Notes: a model not told the origin generated them from the sequence alone. Counted from the first letter of the stretch, positions 7,512 through 16,789 are shown. The stretch is DNA of 64,000 nucleotides from Trinickia violacea (GCF_005280735.1 NZ_CP040078.1:186001-250000); one strand, 5' to 3'. A program made the numbers and translations.

Positions 7512-8414
7512 TCACGCAGGCGCAGCGCCCGCCTTTAACGTCTTCACGAACCAGGTGCCCGCTGGGCCGGGCGGCGTGTCTTTGCGAAAGGCCGCGAACA
7601 TCGGAACAGGCGGCGTCACTGGTTCGAATTTGTCGAGACGAAGCCGGTGCAACGCACCGGACGCGATGTCGCCCTTGACCATCGCGAGCGGCATATGCCC
7701 CCAGCCGAACCCGCCCCGCAAGAAGTCGTGCTTCGCGTGCAGATCCGCCAGCTTCCAGGTGAGCGGCGAAAAAACCTCGAAGCTTTTCCCTTGAGTCAGA
7801 TCGGTGCGATCGGTCAACACCAGCTGAACGTGATGTTCAAACTCATGCGTTCCGATAACGCGCTTGAGCGATGCCAGCGGATGGGTCGGGGCCACCACCG
7901 TGACCATGGTGATATCCATGATTTTTTCGGCATGCATGCCATCCGGAACAGCAAGCGTCGAGCCAATGATTCCCAGCCGGCAGACACCGTCTAAGATCCG
8001 TTTGGCCGGCCCGCCCAAAGCGTCGACATAGAGGCGTAAAGGCGTGTGTGGAAACTCAACGGCAAATGCCTGCACGGCCGCGGTCAAGCGCTCCATCGGA
8101 TAGAACGCGTCGACCGCAACAGCCAGCTCCGGCTCGAGACCTTCTGCCAGGGTGCGGGCGCGAGCCTTGAATCCGTCGATGTCGCGCATCACGGCGCGGG
8201 CCTCGCTGACCAGCGCCGCGCCGCCGGCGGTCACGCGAGGATAGCGTCCGCTACGGTCGAAAAGCTGTATGCCCACCTGCCTTTCGAGATTCGCGAGCGT
8301 CTGGCTGACTACCGACTGTGTCCGGTGCAGCCTGCGGCCCGCAGCCGAGAAACTGCCTGCGTCGACCGCCGCGATGAAGGTCCGCAACTGATCGAGGGAA
8401 ACCCCATCCAACAT
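7512..8414 (-). CDS. LysR-family transcriptional regulator
   Basis: The protein has 300 residues from the ATG at 8414 (AGGAG six bases upstream). Residues ~5-65 form the LysR helix-turn-helix (LDQLRTFIAAVDAGSFSAAGRRLHRTQSVVSQTLANLERQVGIQLFDR). The rest is the periplasmic-binding-like effector domain. It is divergent from the pirin gene at 8620, so pirin is its likely target. A longer frame extends upstream but has no LysR homology before this start. Confidence 0.93.
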   Translation of the reverse strand: MLDGVSLDQLRTFIAAVDAGSFSAAGRRLHRTQSVVSQTLANLERQVGIQLFDRSGRYPRVTAGGAALVSEARAVMRDIDGFKARARTLAEGLEPELAVAVDAFYPMERLTAAVQAFAVEFPHTPLRLYVDALGGPAKRILDGVCRLGIIGSTLAVPDGMHAEKIMDITMVTVVAPTHPLASLKRVIGTHEFEHHVQLVLTDRTDLTQGKSFEVFSPLTWKLADLHAKHDFLRGGFGWGHMPLAMVKGDIASGALHRLRLDKFEPVTPPVPMFAAFRKDTPPGPAGTWFVKTLKAGAAPA

Positions 8415-8454
8415 ATATCGCTCCTGACGATGGATCGCATCGAAATATTTAGGC

Positions 8455-8473
8455 TTCCTCTTTAAACGAGGAA
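8455..8473. promoter_or_regulatory. Short inverted repeat between lysR and pirin
   Basis: TTCCTC-N7-GAGGAA lies in the divergent promoter region 8415-8619. It may be the LysR binding site, but the arms are only six bases and similar repeats occur by chance. Confidence 0.25.
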
Positions 8474-8619
8474 CGGCTAACCTCCACTTGACATCAAGAT
8501 GATCGAGGAATGCCGCTGCCATGTCTGCGCGAACCGTCAAATCGACCGACTCACCCACGCGTTCAGGATACAAATCCATCGCCGCAAACGATACGGCCAG
8601 TCTTGCGACGCAGCTTCCC

Positions 8620-9435
8620 ATGACGAGAACGATCGTCGCCCGAACCGCAGGCAGGCCGCATGGCCCCGTCAATCGATTGTTCAGCCCAGGCGACCTTGGC
8701 GCACTGCTCAAACCCTTTGTCTTCCTCGACTACTTCGACATCCCCGCGCATTCCAATGCACGGTTTCCGATGCACCCGCATTCCGGAATCGCGACCACCA
8801 CCATCCTGCTCGATGGCGAAGTCCGATACGAAGACACGACGGGCGCATCCGGCGTCATGTCAACGGGCGGCGTCGAGTGGATGAACGCCGGCGGTGGCGT
8901 GTGGCATGACGGCTACCCTGAAGGCCGCACGCGAGTGCACGGCTATCAGCTATGGACGGCGTTGCCGAGCGACCTGGAACTGCGCGAAGCCAAGAGCCAG
9001 TATCTGTCCGCCCGCGAGATTCCTATGGCCGGTCCGGCCCGCGTCATTCTGGGCCGCTACGACAATGCACAGAGCCCCGCGTCGGCGCCCCCGGGCATCA
9101 ACTACCTGCATGTGCGGCTCGCGGCCGGCGAGCAATGGCGGTACGCGCCGCCTGCGGGTCACGTTGTCGCTTGGCTGAGCATTCAGCGCGGCGCGCTTCG
9201 CGTCGCCGGGCAGCGGATCGATGCCGAGCTTGCCGTCTTCAGCGAGTCGGAGGGCGTTCTGGAGTTCATCGCCGAGTCAGATGCGGAATTCGTCCTTGGT
9301 TCCGCGGTCCCGCATCCGCACGAGCTGTCGCTCGGGTACTACTCCGTGCACACCTCGGAAGCCGCGCTGCAAGCCGGAGAAACAAGGATTGCGCAGCTAG
9401 GGGAACAGCTTCGCCGCTCCGGTCGTATCAGGTAG
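8620..9435 (+). CDS. Pirin-family protein
   Basis: The protein has 271 residues from the ATG at 8620; an ATG at 8521 would add 33 residues without pirin homology. It is a bicupin. The N-terminal cupin carries the metal site FPMHPHSGIATTTILLDGEVRYEDTTG and the family motif GGVEWMNAGGGVWHDG. The C-terminal cupin follows from ~170. Pirins are iron proteins, some with quercetin 2,3-dioxygenase activity, others acting as redox-sensitive regulators. It is transcribed away from the LysR gene at 7512-8414, a common pairing in Burkholderiales. Confidence 0.88.
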   Translation: MTRTIVARTAGRPHGPVNRLFSPGDLGALLKPFVFLDYFDIPAHSNARFPMHPHSGIATTTILLDGEVRYEDTTGASGVMSTGGVEWMNAGGGVWHDGYPEGRTRVHGYQLWTALPSDLELREAKSQYLSAREIPMAGPARVILGRYDNAQSPASAPPGINYLHVRLAAGEQWRYAPPAGHVVAWLSIQRGALRVAGQRIDAELAVFSESEGVLEFIAESDAEFVLGSAVPHPHELSLGYYSVHTSEAALQAGETRIAQLGEQLRRSGRIR

Positions 9436-9548
9436 TGCTCGTGCCAGTGAGGACAGACTGCGACCCTCCGGTTGCGATCAATACGCATCCGAAGGGTCCG
9501 ATGATGAAGCGCAAGGCATCGCCGCCAACCACACTGTCGTGTCGCCGC

Positions 9549-9971
9549 TTAGCTCGCGTCCAAAGACGGCACGTACGCTCCTGCCCGTCCGGCGCGCGCG
9601 TCCAGGCTGAATGCGCCGGCGCCGAAGTAAGCGATCTGCAGCAGGCCGCCCGCCATCATCACGTTCTTCAGGAAGTGAATCATCTGGTTTTGATCGGCAA
9701 AGTTGTGGTGAAAGAACATCGCCGTGACCACACAGAACACCGCCATCGCCAGCGACACGAAGCGAGCCCGGTAGCCCGACAACAGCAGCAGGCCGCCGCC
9801 CAGCTCGGTCAGCACGGCAACGACGAAGGCGAGCGGCGGCACGGGCAGACCCATCGCCGCGATATAGCCAACCGTCGCCGCATACGCGCCGAGCTTGCCC
9901 AGCCCGCTCATGACAAACGGCGCACCGATCATGATGCGGCCCAACAGCGGGAGAAACTTGAAACGTTCCAT
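9549..9971 (-). CDS. DoxX-family membrane protein
   Basis: The protein has 140 residues with four hydrophobic segments (~8-30, 45-68, 75-95, 105-125). It has the DoxX pattern LLGRIMIGAPFVMSGLGKL at the N terminus and ELGGGLLLLSGYRARF in the middle. GGAG lies eight bases before the ATG at 9971. DoxX proteins are inner-membrane proteins linked to quinone or thiol redox; the precise role is unknown. It is ~50 bases from the start region of the second pirin gene, which reads the same way. Confidence 0.9.
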   Translation of the reverse strand: MERFKFLPLLGRIMIGAPFVMSGLGKLGAYAATVGYIAAMGLPVPPLAFVVAVLTELGGGLLLLSGYRARFVSLAMAVFCVVTAMFFHHNFADQNQMIHFLKNVMMAGGLLQIAYFGAGAFSLDARAGRAGAYVPSLDAS

Positions 9972-10019
9972 GACGAACTCCTGAAATGAAATTGCGTAGG
10001 TGGAATGCGAGAAAAAGAG

Positions 10020-10718
10020 TTAGCCGGCGTCCACCATCACCAGCTCGGAATCTTCAAGCGCGGAAATCTGCGCCGTGCCGACCTGTGTGATCGCCACGCC
10101 GTCCAGCGGCCCAACGAACTCGCCGTTCACTGCGATGCGTCCCGAGGCCACGACGAGATAGGCACGGCGCGCCGGGCTCAATTCGTATCGAACGCGCTCT
10201 CCTGCCTTGAGCAATGCGCCAAGCACACGCGCATCGGCGCGGATAGCAAGCGCACCTTCATCGCCTGCGAATCCGCTGGCTAGGACTACGAATCGTCCCG
10301 ATCGGTCGTCTTTGGGAAATGGCTTGGTGTCCCACGCGGGTTTGCCGCCCGCTTCACGAGGCAGCAGCCAGATCTGATAAAGCTTGAGCGGCACCTCGCC
10401 CCGGTTGAACTCGGCGTGCCGTATGCCCGTGCCCGCGCTCATGACCTGGACATCGCCGGCGTGGATCGCTCCCTCGGACCCCAACGTGTCGCGATGCCCG
10501 AGCAAGCCCTGGCGCACGTAGGTGATGATCTCCATGTCGCGGTGCCCGTGCATGGGGAAGCCGCCTCCCACCGCGATCTCGTCGTCGTTCCAGACGATCA
10601 GCGGGCCCAGCGCGGCATGCGCGGGATTGCCGCCGGCGCTGACCGCGAAATGATGTTTCGCGCGCAGCCAGTCCAGATCCGCTCGGTCCAATGATTTCCA
10701 ACGCCGGTGTGTGAGCAT
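10020..10718 (-). CDS. Pirin-family protein (YhhW-like)
   Basis: The protein has 232 residues, the length of E. coli YhhW. The metal-binding cupin motif is GGGFPMHGHRDMEIITYVRQGLLGHRDTLG, and the pirin motif MSAGTGIRHAEFN follows. The C-terminal cupin carries YLVVASGRIAVNGEFVGPLDGVAI. The start is supported by GGAGG eight bases upstream of the ATG. YhhW-type pirins oxidise quercetin in vitro. The divergent LysR gene starts at 10897, so the intergenic region 10719-10896 probably holds both promoters. It is followed by doxX on the same strand. Confidence 0.92.
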   Translation of the reverse strand: MLTHRRWKSLDRADLDWLRAKHHFAVSAGGNPAHAALGPLIVWNDDEIAVGGGFPMHGHRDMEIITYVRQGLLGHRDTLGSEGAIHAGDVQVMSAGTGIRHAEFNRGEVPLKLYQIWLLPREAGGKPAWDTKPFPKDDRSGRFVVLASGFAGDEGALAIRADARVLGALLKAGERVRYELSPARRAYLVVASGRIAVNGEFVGPLDGVAITQVGTAQISALEDSELVMVDAG

Positions 10719-10896
10719 GTGCGCCTCCGGTTCCCGCCGCCGCGGATGCGGCGCTTGTCACCTAGGCCGCTGACAGGATTCAGCGCTGGTGCGGGCGATG
10801 GGAGAATGCTATATTTGCAACGAACTCGTGCATAGCAGCGAAATTGGAACGCATCATTGCCGCTGATAGAACGATAAACGGAAGCAAGGCCCGCCC

Positions 10897-11814
10897 ATGA
10901 ACTCGATCACTGACCTCAACGATCTTCGGCTCTTCGCAGAGGTGGTCGAGCATGGAAGCTATACGGCGGCCGCGCGCAACCTCGGCATTCAGACGTCGAA
11001 ACTCAGCCGGCGCATTCGCGCATTGGAAGAGGAACTCGGCGTGCGCCTGCTCAATCGCACGAGCCGGAGCCTGTCCTTGACGGAGACCGGGCGGCAGTTC
11101 CACCAGCATTGCCTTGCGCTGGTCTCGGAAGCCAAGGCCGCCAAAGACATCGTGGACCGGACGCTGTCCAAGCCGCAGGGCACCGTCCGCATCAGCTGTC
11201 CCGTTGGACTGCTGGAGTCCGGCGTCTCCGCGATCATTTCGCGATACATCCAGGACAACCCCGATGTGCAAATCCGGCTGGATGCCACCAACCGCCGCGT
11301 GGACGTCGTCGAGGAAGGCTTGGACTTTGCCATCCGTGTCAGGCTGCCGCCATTGGAAGACACCGATCTCGCTGTCCGCCAGCTTGGCGTGTCGAGCCAG
11401 ATTCTGGTTGCCAGTCCCGAATTGGCGGCGCGCCATCCGGTGCCAAGCTCGATCGAATCCCTGAACGACTGGCCCACGCTCAACATGGCCAGCAGCAGCG
11501 AGCGGTTCGTCTGGAACCTCGTCGACGCCGAAGGGCGCGCGACATCATGGGACCATCAGCCCAGCCTGGCCACCGACGACCTGGCCAGCCTGCGGGTTGC
11601 GGCGATATCCGGCGTCGGCGTGGCGTTGCTGCCAAGAGAGCTGGTGGACACGGATCTTCGGAGCGGCCGGCTGCAGCACCTGCTCCCGAACCTGGCTTCC
11701 ATGCCGGGCATCGTGCACGCGATCTTCCCCACGCGCCGAGGGATGGTTCCGGCCGTCCGTCACCTGCTCGATGCGCTCGTGACGGGATTCGAAGACATGA
11801 ACCGGAAACGGTAG
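10897..11814 (+). CDS. LysR-family transcriptional regulator
   Basis: The protein has 305 residues. The N-terminal HTH (LNDLRLFAEVVEHGSYTAAARNLGIQTSKLSRRIRALEEELGVRLLNR) is followed by an effector-binding domain from ~90. It is divergent from the pirin/doxX genes and convergent with the next LysR gene (stops 25 bases apart). This arrangement suggests control of pirin and doxX rather than of the hydroxyquinol genes. Confidence 0.94.
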   Translation: MNSITDLNDLRLFAEVVEHGSYTAAARNLGIQTSKLSRRIRALEEELGVRLLNRTSRSLSLTETGRQFHQHCLALVSEAKAAKDIVDRTLSKPQGTVRISCPVGLLESGVSAIISRYIQDNPDVQIRLDATNRRVDVVEEGLDFAIRVRLPPLEDTDLAVRQLGVSSQILVASPELAARHPVPSSIESLNDWPTLNMASSSERFVWNLVDAEGRATSWDHQPSLATDDLASLRVAAISGVGVALLPRELVDTDLRSGRLQHLLPNLASMPGIVHAIFPTRRGMVPAVRHLLDALVTGFEDMNRKR

Positions 11815-11839
11815 AGCGGCGGCGATGCGCTGCCCCTGG

Positions 11840-12805
11840 TCAGCGAGCCTGGTTTTTCTGAGCGCTTCGTGCAGCGAAGGCTTTTTTCGGCACCGCGTTC
11901 CAGCGATTTTCCAAGTCCAGTTTCCTCACATGCTCGCTCAACGCATCGGCAAAGACCCGAATCTTCGCCGGCTGATTCCGGCGGCTCTGGTACGCCAGAT
12001 TGATCGTCAGCGGCGGCAGCTCCCAGTCGTCCAGCAGCGGAATCAGCCGGCCGGCGACGATATCGTCGTGCACGATGTAAAGCGGCTGGACCACGATTCC
12101 CAGACCGGCCCGGCCCGCTGCGCAAATCACCTGACCTTCGTTCGACTCGAGCACCCCGCTGATGGGAATGTTGCGCCGCTCTCGGCCTCGCTTGAATTCC
12201 AGCAGATAGGGGTTCGCCGTGTAGCTATAAATGAGCACTTTCTGATTGACGATGTCTTCCGGCGTCTGAGGCACGCCGTGCTGCGCGAGATACGCCGGCG
12301 AGGCGGCCAGCACGCGGCGCGTGTGCGCCAGCCGCCGGATGGTGATGCCGGAATCCCCTTCATGTTCGCGCGTGCGAATCGCGCAATCGATGCCCTCCTC
12401 AATGAAATTCGGGTAACGGTTCGCCGCCGTAATGTGCACCGACAGCTCGGGGTACCGCTCGTTGAATTCCGGCAACCAGGGCGCAATATGCAGCACTGCG
12501 AAGGACACCGAACTGGTTACGCGCAGCACACCGCTTGGGCGCAAGGCCATGTCGCTCACAGCACCATCCGCCTCCGCGATGTCCGCGAGAATCGACGCGC
12601 AGCGCCGCTGATACTCGCGCCCTGCATCGGTCAGCCACAATCGGCGGGTGGTTCGCTCGACCAGACGCGCGCCTAAGCGGTCCTCGAGCGCGCTCAACAT
12701 GCGGCTCGCCGCTGCATTCGAAATACCGAGGCGTTCCGCTGCCTTGGACAGACTGCCGAGGTCGGCCGTCATCGCAAAGAACTCCATCTGCGTGTAGCGA
12801 TCCAT
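11840..12805 (-). CDS. LysR-family regulator, probable activator of the hydroxyquinol genes
   Basis: The protein has 321 residues. The HTH at ~4-60 reads MEFFAMTADLGSLSKAAERLGISNAAASRMLSALEDRLGARLVER; the effector domain follows. GGAAG lies ~9 bases before the ATG at 12805. It is divergent from hydroxyquinol 1,2-dioxygenase with 133 bases between starts, the usual LysR-target geometry, and that gap holds a wide inverted repeat. The co-inducer is unknown; a ring-cleavage intermediate is the usual case. Confidence 0.92.
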   Translation of the reverse strand: MDRYTQMEFFAMTADLGSLSKAAERLGISNAAASRMLSALEDRLGARLVERTTRRLWLTDAGREYQRRCASILADIAEADGAVSDMALRPSGVLRVTSSVSFAVLHIAPWLPEFNERYPELSVHITAANRYPNFIEEGIDCAIRTREHEGDSGITIRRLAHTRRVLAASPAYLAQHGVPQTPEDIVNQKVLIYSYTANPYLLEFKRGRERRNIPISGVLESNEGQVICAAGRAGLGIVVQPLYIVHDDIVAGRLIPLLDDWELPPLTINLAYQSRRNQPAKIRVFADALSEHVRKLDLENRWNAVPKKAFAARSAQKNQAR

Positions 12806-12826
12806 GCGACGATTCTTCCGCTCAGT

Positions 12827-12860
12827 GGAAATATGTTTTCACTATAGCGCATATTTTTCC
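12827..12860. promoter_or_regulatory. Wide inverted repeat in the lysR/hydroxyquinol dioxygenase promoter region
   Basis: GGAAATATG at 12827-12835 faces CATATTTTTCC at 12850-12860 across 14 bases. The inner ATATG...CATAT pair is a perfect inverted repeat, the shape of a LysR-type recognition site. It lies ~80 bases before the dioxygenase start and just before the regulator's own start, so binding could both activate and autoregulate. Confidence 0.5.
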
Positions 12861-12938
12861 GCCTCGAACGTCGCTAGAGTGCCGATATGACCGCCTCTTC
12901 GGCAGTGGAGTCGGCAAGCAAAAACTCGGAGACAGGCA

Positions 12939-13823
12939 ATGCGCAATATCAGCGAAGACACCATCACCCAGGCCGTGCTCGCAGCGATGTCCGGCTGCAG
13001 CAATGACAGGCTGCGAACGGTCATGACCAGCCTCGTCCAACATTTGCACTCCTTCGCGCGAGAGGTCAGGCTGACCGAGAGCGAGTGGCTGTACGCGATC
13101 AACTTCCTCACCGAAGTCGGCCATATCACTGACGATAAGCGTCAAGAGTTCATACTTTTGTCGGATACGCTCGGCCTGTCGATGCTGACCACGACGCAGA
13201 ACAACCGGAAGCCGGCCGAATGCACGGAAGCGACGGTACTGGGTCCGTTCTTCGTCGAAGGCGCACCCGAGTACCGGAACGGCGACGACATATCCAACGG
13301 TGCGGCAGGCCAGCCGTGCTTTGTCACGGGCCAGATTCGCGGTCTGCATGGAGAGCCGGTGCCGAACGCGACGCTTGAAGTTTGGCAATCGGACGAAGAA
13401 GGCAACTACGACGTGCAGTATCCCGAACCGCAGCAAGCCGAAGACGCGCATCGGGGCCGCGGCCGCTTGCGCACGCTTCCTGACGGACGCTTCCACTTTC
13501 GGTCGATACTCGCGGAGGCGTATCCCATCCCCCATGATGGTCCGGTGGGCAAGATGCTCGATGCGCTCGGACGACATCCTTGGCGCCCGGCACACCTGCA
13601 TTTCTGGATCAACGCCGCCGGGTACGAGCCCTTGATCACGCATGTTTTCCGCAACGGGGACCAGTACCTCGACTCGGACGCCGTCTTCGGCGTGCGCTCG
13701 ACGCTTGTGGCGGACTGGATCGAGCACCCTCCGGGCATCGCGCCGGATGGCACTCGAATGGACACGCCGTTTTACACGCTCGACTACGACTTCGTCCTGA
13801 ATCCTGTCGGACACACGCGATGA
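12939..13823 (+). CDS. Hydroxyquinol 1,2-dioxygenase (intradiol)
   Basis: The protein has 294 residues. Residues ~1-90 form the helical dimerisation domain of catechol-type intradiol dioxygenases. The beta-sandwich follows, with the Fe(III) ligands Tyr157 (EGNYDVQYP), Tyr195 (AYPIPHDGP), His219 and His221 (RPAHLHFWI). The long insertion and the GPVGKMLDALGRHPWRPAH stretch favour the hydroxyquinol subgroup. It cleaves hydroxyquinol (1,2,4-trihydroxybenzene) to maleylacetate in the cytoplasm. GGAG lies eight bases before the ATG. It is followed directly by maleylacetate reductase, which consumes its product; this context supports the substrate over catechol. Confidence 0.93.
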   Translation: MRNISEDTITQAVLAAMSGCSNDRLRTVMTSLVQHLHSFAREVRLTESEWLYAINFLTEVGHITDDKRQEFILLSDTLGLSMLTTTQNNRKPAECTEATVLGPFFVEGAPEYRNGDDISNGAAGQPCFVTGQIRGLHGEPVPNATLEVWQSDEEGNYDVQYPEPQQAEDAHRGRGRLRTLPDGRFHFRSILAEAYPIPHDGPVGKMLDALGRHPWRPAHLHFWINAAGYEPLITHVFRNGDQYLDSDAVFGVRSTLVADWIEHPPGIAPDGTRMDTPFYTLDYDFVLNPVGHTR

Positions 13824-13910
13824 TGCGGCGCATCGAAAGTGACTCTGCGCCTAAGAAATCCAGTCATTCCATCCGAGCTCTACGCGCTCAATGCGTCTTC
13901 GAGGTCCTCC

Positions 13911-14978
13911 GTGCCCGCTTCTGACTTTATCTATAACGGTCGCGCCACACGCGTCGTATTTGGGAGTGGATCACGCGTCCATCTCGAACGCGAATTACTG
14001 GCGCTGGGCGCGCAGCGCGCGCTGGTTCTGTGCAGCCCGGAACAGCAGGCGCTCGGCGCATCGGTCGCCGAGCAACTGGGGAACCGGGCTGCGGGCGTAT
14101 TCGATCGCGCCGCGATGCACGTACCGGTCGAGCTGGCAGCCGAAGCACGAACGGTCGCCGTAACGCTCGGCGCCGATTGCGTGATCGCCGTCGGCGGCGG
14201 ATCGGCGATCGGCCTTGCGAAAGCGATCGCACTCGAGTCGAGCCTGCCCATTCTCGCCGTGCCCACCACTTACGCGGGCAGCGAAATGACGCCTATATAC
14301 GGGCTCACGGATGCGGGCCTTAAGCGGACCGGGACCGACATTCGCGTGCTGCCCAAGACGGTCATCTACGATCCGGACCTGACGCTGACTCTGCCCGTCG
14401 GCATGTCGGTGACAAGCGGCATCAATGCGATTGCTCACGCGGCAGAAGGCTTGTATTCACGCGACGCCAACCCGCTTACGAGCTTGATGGCGGAAGAAGG
14501 CATCGCGGCGCTCGCGCGCAGCTTGCCCAACATCGTCGCCAATCCGAGCGATCCCTCTGCGCGCGCCGACGCCTTTTACGGATCCTGGCTGTGCGGTGCC
14601 GTGCTCGGAAGCGTCGGCATGGCGCTGCATCACAAGCTCTGCCACACGCTTGGCGGCAGTTTCAATCTGCCGCACGCGCCGACGCATACCATCGTCCTGC
14701 CGCACGCGCTGGCCTACAACGCCGACGCTGCACCCGACGCGATGAAACGTATCGCCCGCGCAGTGGGACATGAAAACGCCGCGCTGGGTCTGTTCGAGCT
14801 CGCGCGTGCAAACGGCGCACCCATTGCGTTGAAAGATATCGGCATGCGTGAAGATCAGCTCGATCAGGCCACCGACCTCGCGTGCAGCAATGCGTACTGG
14901 AATCCCCGGCCGCTGGAACGCGACGCGATTCGCGCGTTGCTGCAACGCGCATTCGATGGAAGTGCACCCAAGCCGTGA
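13911..14978 (+). CDS. Maleylacetate reductase (iron-type alcohol dehydrogenase family)
   Basis: The protein has 355 residues if it begins at the GTG at 13911 (GAGG six bases upstream). That matches the usual length and the family opening FIYNGRATRVVFGSG. A GTG at 13839 would add 24 unrelated residues. The N-terminal nucleotide-binding half has AVGGGSAIGLAKAIAL. The C-terminal half has HHKLCHTLGGSFNLPHAPTHTIVLPHALAYN, with the histidines that hold the metal or shape the site in this family. It reduces maleylacetate to 3-oxoadipate with NAD(P)H, finishing the hydroxyquinol route. It forms one transcription unit with the dioxygenase. Confidence 0.93.
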   Translation: MPASDFIYNGRATRVVFGSGSRVHLERELLALGAQRALVLCSPEQQALGASVAEQLGNRAAGVFDRAAMHVPVELAAEARTVAVTLGADCVIAVGGGSAIGLAKAIALESSLPILAVPTTYAGSEMTPIYGLTDAGLKRTGTDIRVLPKTVIYDPDLTLTLPVGMSVTSGINAIAHAAEGLYSRDANPLTSLMAEEGIAALARSLPNIVANPSDPSARADAFYGSWLCGAVLGSVGMALHHKLCHTLGGSFNLPHAPTHTIVLPHALAYNADAAPDAMKRIARAVGHENAALGLFELARANGAPIALKDIGMREDQLDQATDLACSNAYWNPRPLERDAIRALLQRAFDGSAPKP

Positions 14979-15073
14979 AGCATGGCACTATTCAGTGTTT
15001 TTTGATTCGTCATTCGCACTGCCACACATAATGGCAAATCACGCCAGCCATTAGGCCGAGAAAATCGCAAGGA

Positions 15074-15093
15074 TCTATGCTAATGTGCATAGA
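15074..15093. promoter_or_regulatory. Inverted repeat upstream of the first TetR gene
   Basis: TCTATGC-N6-GCATAGA has perfect 7-base arms and ends 35 bases before the TetR start at 15129. It is a good candidate for the autoregulatory operator. It differs from the ATACTTTAC repeats near the second TetR, so the two paralogues may have diverged in specificity. Confidence 0.5.
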
Positions 15094-15128
15094 CATATCT
15101 CCTTGTGTTTTCGCAATAGAGTCACGGC

Positions 15129-15830
15129 ATGGCGCAACGTATAGCTATCGATTCAAAGTCCGCCCGGACACATCGTCCGATGGAATCCAAGCGTGCCGAG
15201 CAGCAACGAGCACAAGAAACCCGTTCGGCTATTCTGGACGCTGCATTGGCGGAATTCGCGTCCAAACGTTTCGACGCCGCAAGCATTCGCGGCATTGCAG
15301 ACCGAATTGGTTTGCAACATCCGCTCATCACTTACCATTTCAGAACCAAAGAAATCCTATGGCGAGCCGTTGCCGAATACGTATTCGAGCGCGTGCGCCG
15401 GGAACGCGATTCCTATCTAACAGACTTGGGTTCGGTAAGCGCGCTCGATCGGGTTAAGCTCGCTTATCGGGCGCTATTCCGTTTCACGGTTGACTATCCG
15501 GAGCTTCATCGTTTCATGCTTCAAGAAACGTTAGGCTACAGTCCCCGGCTGCAATGGATCGCCGACACGATTCTCAAGCCGCTGATCGATTGGCTCCTAC
15601 CGCAAATTCGCGCGGCTCAAGACGAGCAGGCATTGCCGAAGGTCGAGCCTATTATTTTTCACTATATGTTGATCAGCTTGACGTCGACGCTGTCGGGCTT
15701 TGGCCCGGAAATCTCGGCGACCAGCAATCTTTCACCGTCCGACCCGGCTTTAGCCGACGCCTATTGGCGCACCGTCGAGCAGCTCGTGTTCGAGACATTG
15801 CCCGCATTCGGTGCGCTGGCGAGCGTTTAG
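15129..15830 (+). CDS. TetR-family regulator, left paralogue
   Basis: The protein has 233 residues. The HTH lies at ~25-70 (RSAILDAALAEFASKRFDAASIRGIADRIGLQHPLITYHFRTKEILWRAV). The C-terminal ligand domain is nearly collinear with that of the TetR at 28446-29213: both share FRFTVDYPE(L/F)HRFMLQE, LKPLI and IIFHY(M/L)LISLTSTLSGFGPE. The two are clear paralogues at the two ends of the catabolic island. Its stop overlaps the stop of the convergent HMG-CoA-lyase-like gene by four bases. No strong Shine-Dalgarno is seen; an ATG at 15180 is an alternative start. The ligand is unknown, probably an aromatic or CoA intermediate. Confidence 0.92.
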   Translation: MAQRIAIDSKSARTHRPMESKRAEQQRAQETRSAILDAALAEFASKRFDAASIRGIADRIGLQHPLITYHFRTKEILWRAVAEYVFERVRRERDSYLTDLGSVSALDRVKLAYRALFRFTVDYPELHRFMLQETLGYSPRLQWIADTILKPLIDWLLPQIRAAQDEQALPKVEPIIFHYMLISLTSTLSGFGPEISATSNLSPSDPALADAYWRTVEQLVFETLPAFGALASV

Positions 15831-16789
15831 ACGACGCGCAATCCATTGATGGACTTGCGCGCCGCTAACGCTTTGCCGGCACGCGAGCCATTTTCCTTGC
15901 CCATTTTTTGACTCATCCACGCGCCTGTCGATACGATCGCGTCGAGGTCAATACCGGTTTCAATGCCCAATCCATCCAGAAGGTACAGCAGGTCTTCTGT
16001 GGCAACGTTCCCCGTGGCGCCTTTCGCGTAGGGGCATCCGCCGAGGCCCGCGACGGACGAATGAAATACCGACATTCCGACCTGCAGGGCGCCAACGATA
16101 TTGGCCAGCGCCTGGCCGTAGGTATCGTGAAAGTGGCCAGCCAAGCGCTCCAACGGAAACACGCTTGAAGCCTGTTCGATGACTTGCTGGACGTGCGTCA
16201 TCGTACCTACACCGATCGTATCGGCAATGTCGATTTCATCGCACCCGAGGTCACGGAAGCGCATCACCATGTCGACGACCGCATCGACGGGCACTTGCCC
16301 CTGGTACGGGCATCCAAACGAGCAGGAGAGGCTGCCGCGCAAACGCAGTCCCGCTTCTTTCGCCCGTTGCGCCACCGGGACGAAGCGTTTGACCGATTCC
16401 TCGACTGAGCAATTGATGTTGCGCATGGAAAAGGCTTCGCTTGCCGCGCCGAAGATGACGACCTCGTCGACGTTGCTCTCCATGGCGGCTTCGAGCCCTC
16501 TCATGTTGGGCGTGAGCGCGGCATAGGAGACGCCCTGCACGCGCTCGATTCCCGCCATCACGGCCGCACCGTCCCCCATCTGCGGGACCCATTTCGGCGA
16601 TACGAAGGAGGCCGCTTCGATTCGTGTCACGCCTGCGCCGACGAGCCGATCGATGAGTTCGATCTTGACTTCGGTCGGCACGAGTTTGCTTTCGGCTTGC
16701 AGGCCGTCTCGAGGCCCCACTTCGACAATGTGGACTCGCTGCGGAAAGCGACCTGCCCCGCCCGATGTTTGCGGTATGAGTTCCTTCAC
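15827..16789 (-). CDS. Hydroxymethylglutaryl-CoA lyase-like enzyme
   Basis: The protein has 320 residues from a GTG at 16789 that has GGGGAG eight bases upstream; an ATG at 16834 would add 15 basic residues. It is a DRE-TIM barrel. The opening VHIVEVGPRDGLQAE carries the Arg-Asp of the family. SFVSPKWVPQM, HFHDTYGQALANI (metal histidines) and GLGGCPYAKGATGN, with the catalytic Cys of the HMG-CoA lyase signature, follow. The reaction type is retro-aldol cleavage of a 3-hydroxy-3-methylacyl-CoA to acetoacetate and an acyl-CoA. It is the last gene of the leftward operon (CocE, hydratase, ligase, hydroxylase, lyase), so its true substrate may be a CoA ester made in that pathway. Confidence 0.9.
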   Translation of the reverse strand: MKELIPQTSGGAGRFPQRVHIVEVGPRDGLQAESKLVPTEVKIELIDRLVGAGVTRIEAASFVSPKWVPQMGDGAAVMAGIERVQGVSYAALTPNMRGLEAAMESNVDEVVIFGAASEAFSMRNINCSVEESVKRFVPVAQRAKEAGLRLRGSLSCSFGCPYQGQVPVDAVVDMVMRFRDLGCDEIDIADTIGVGTMTHVQQVIEQASSVFPLERLAGHFHDTYGQALANIVGALQVGMSVFHSSVAGLGGCPYAKGATGNVATEDLLYLLDGLGIETGIDLDAIVSTGAWMSQKMGKENGSRAGKALAARKSINGLRVV

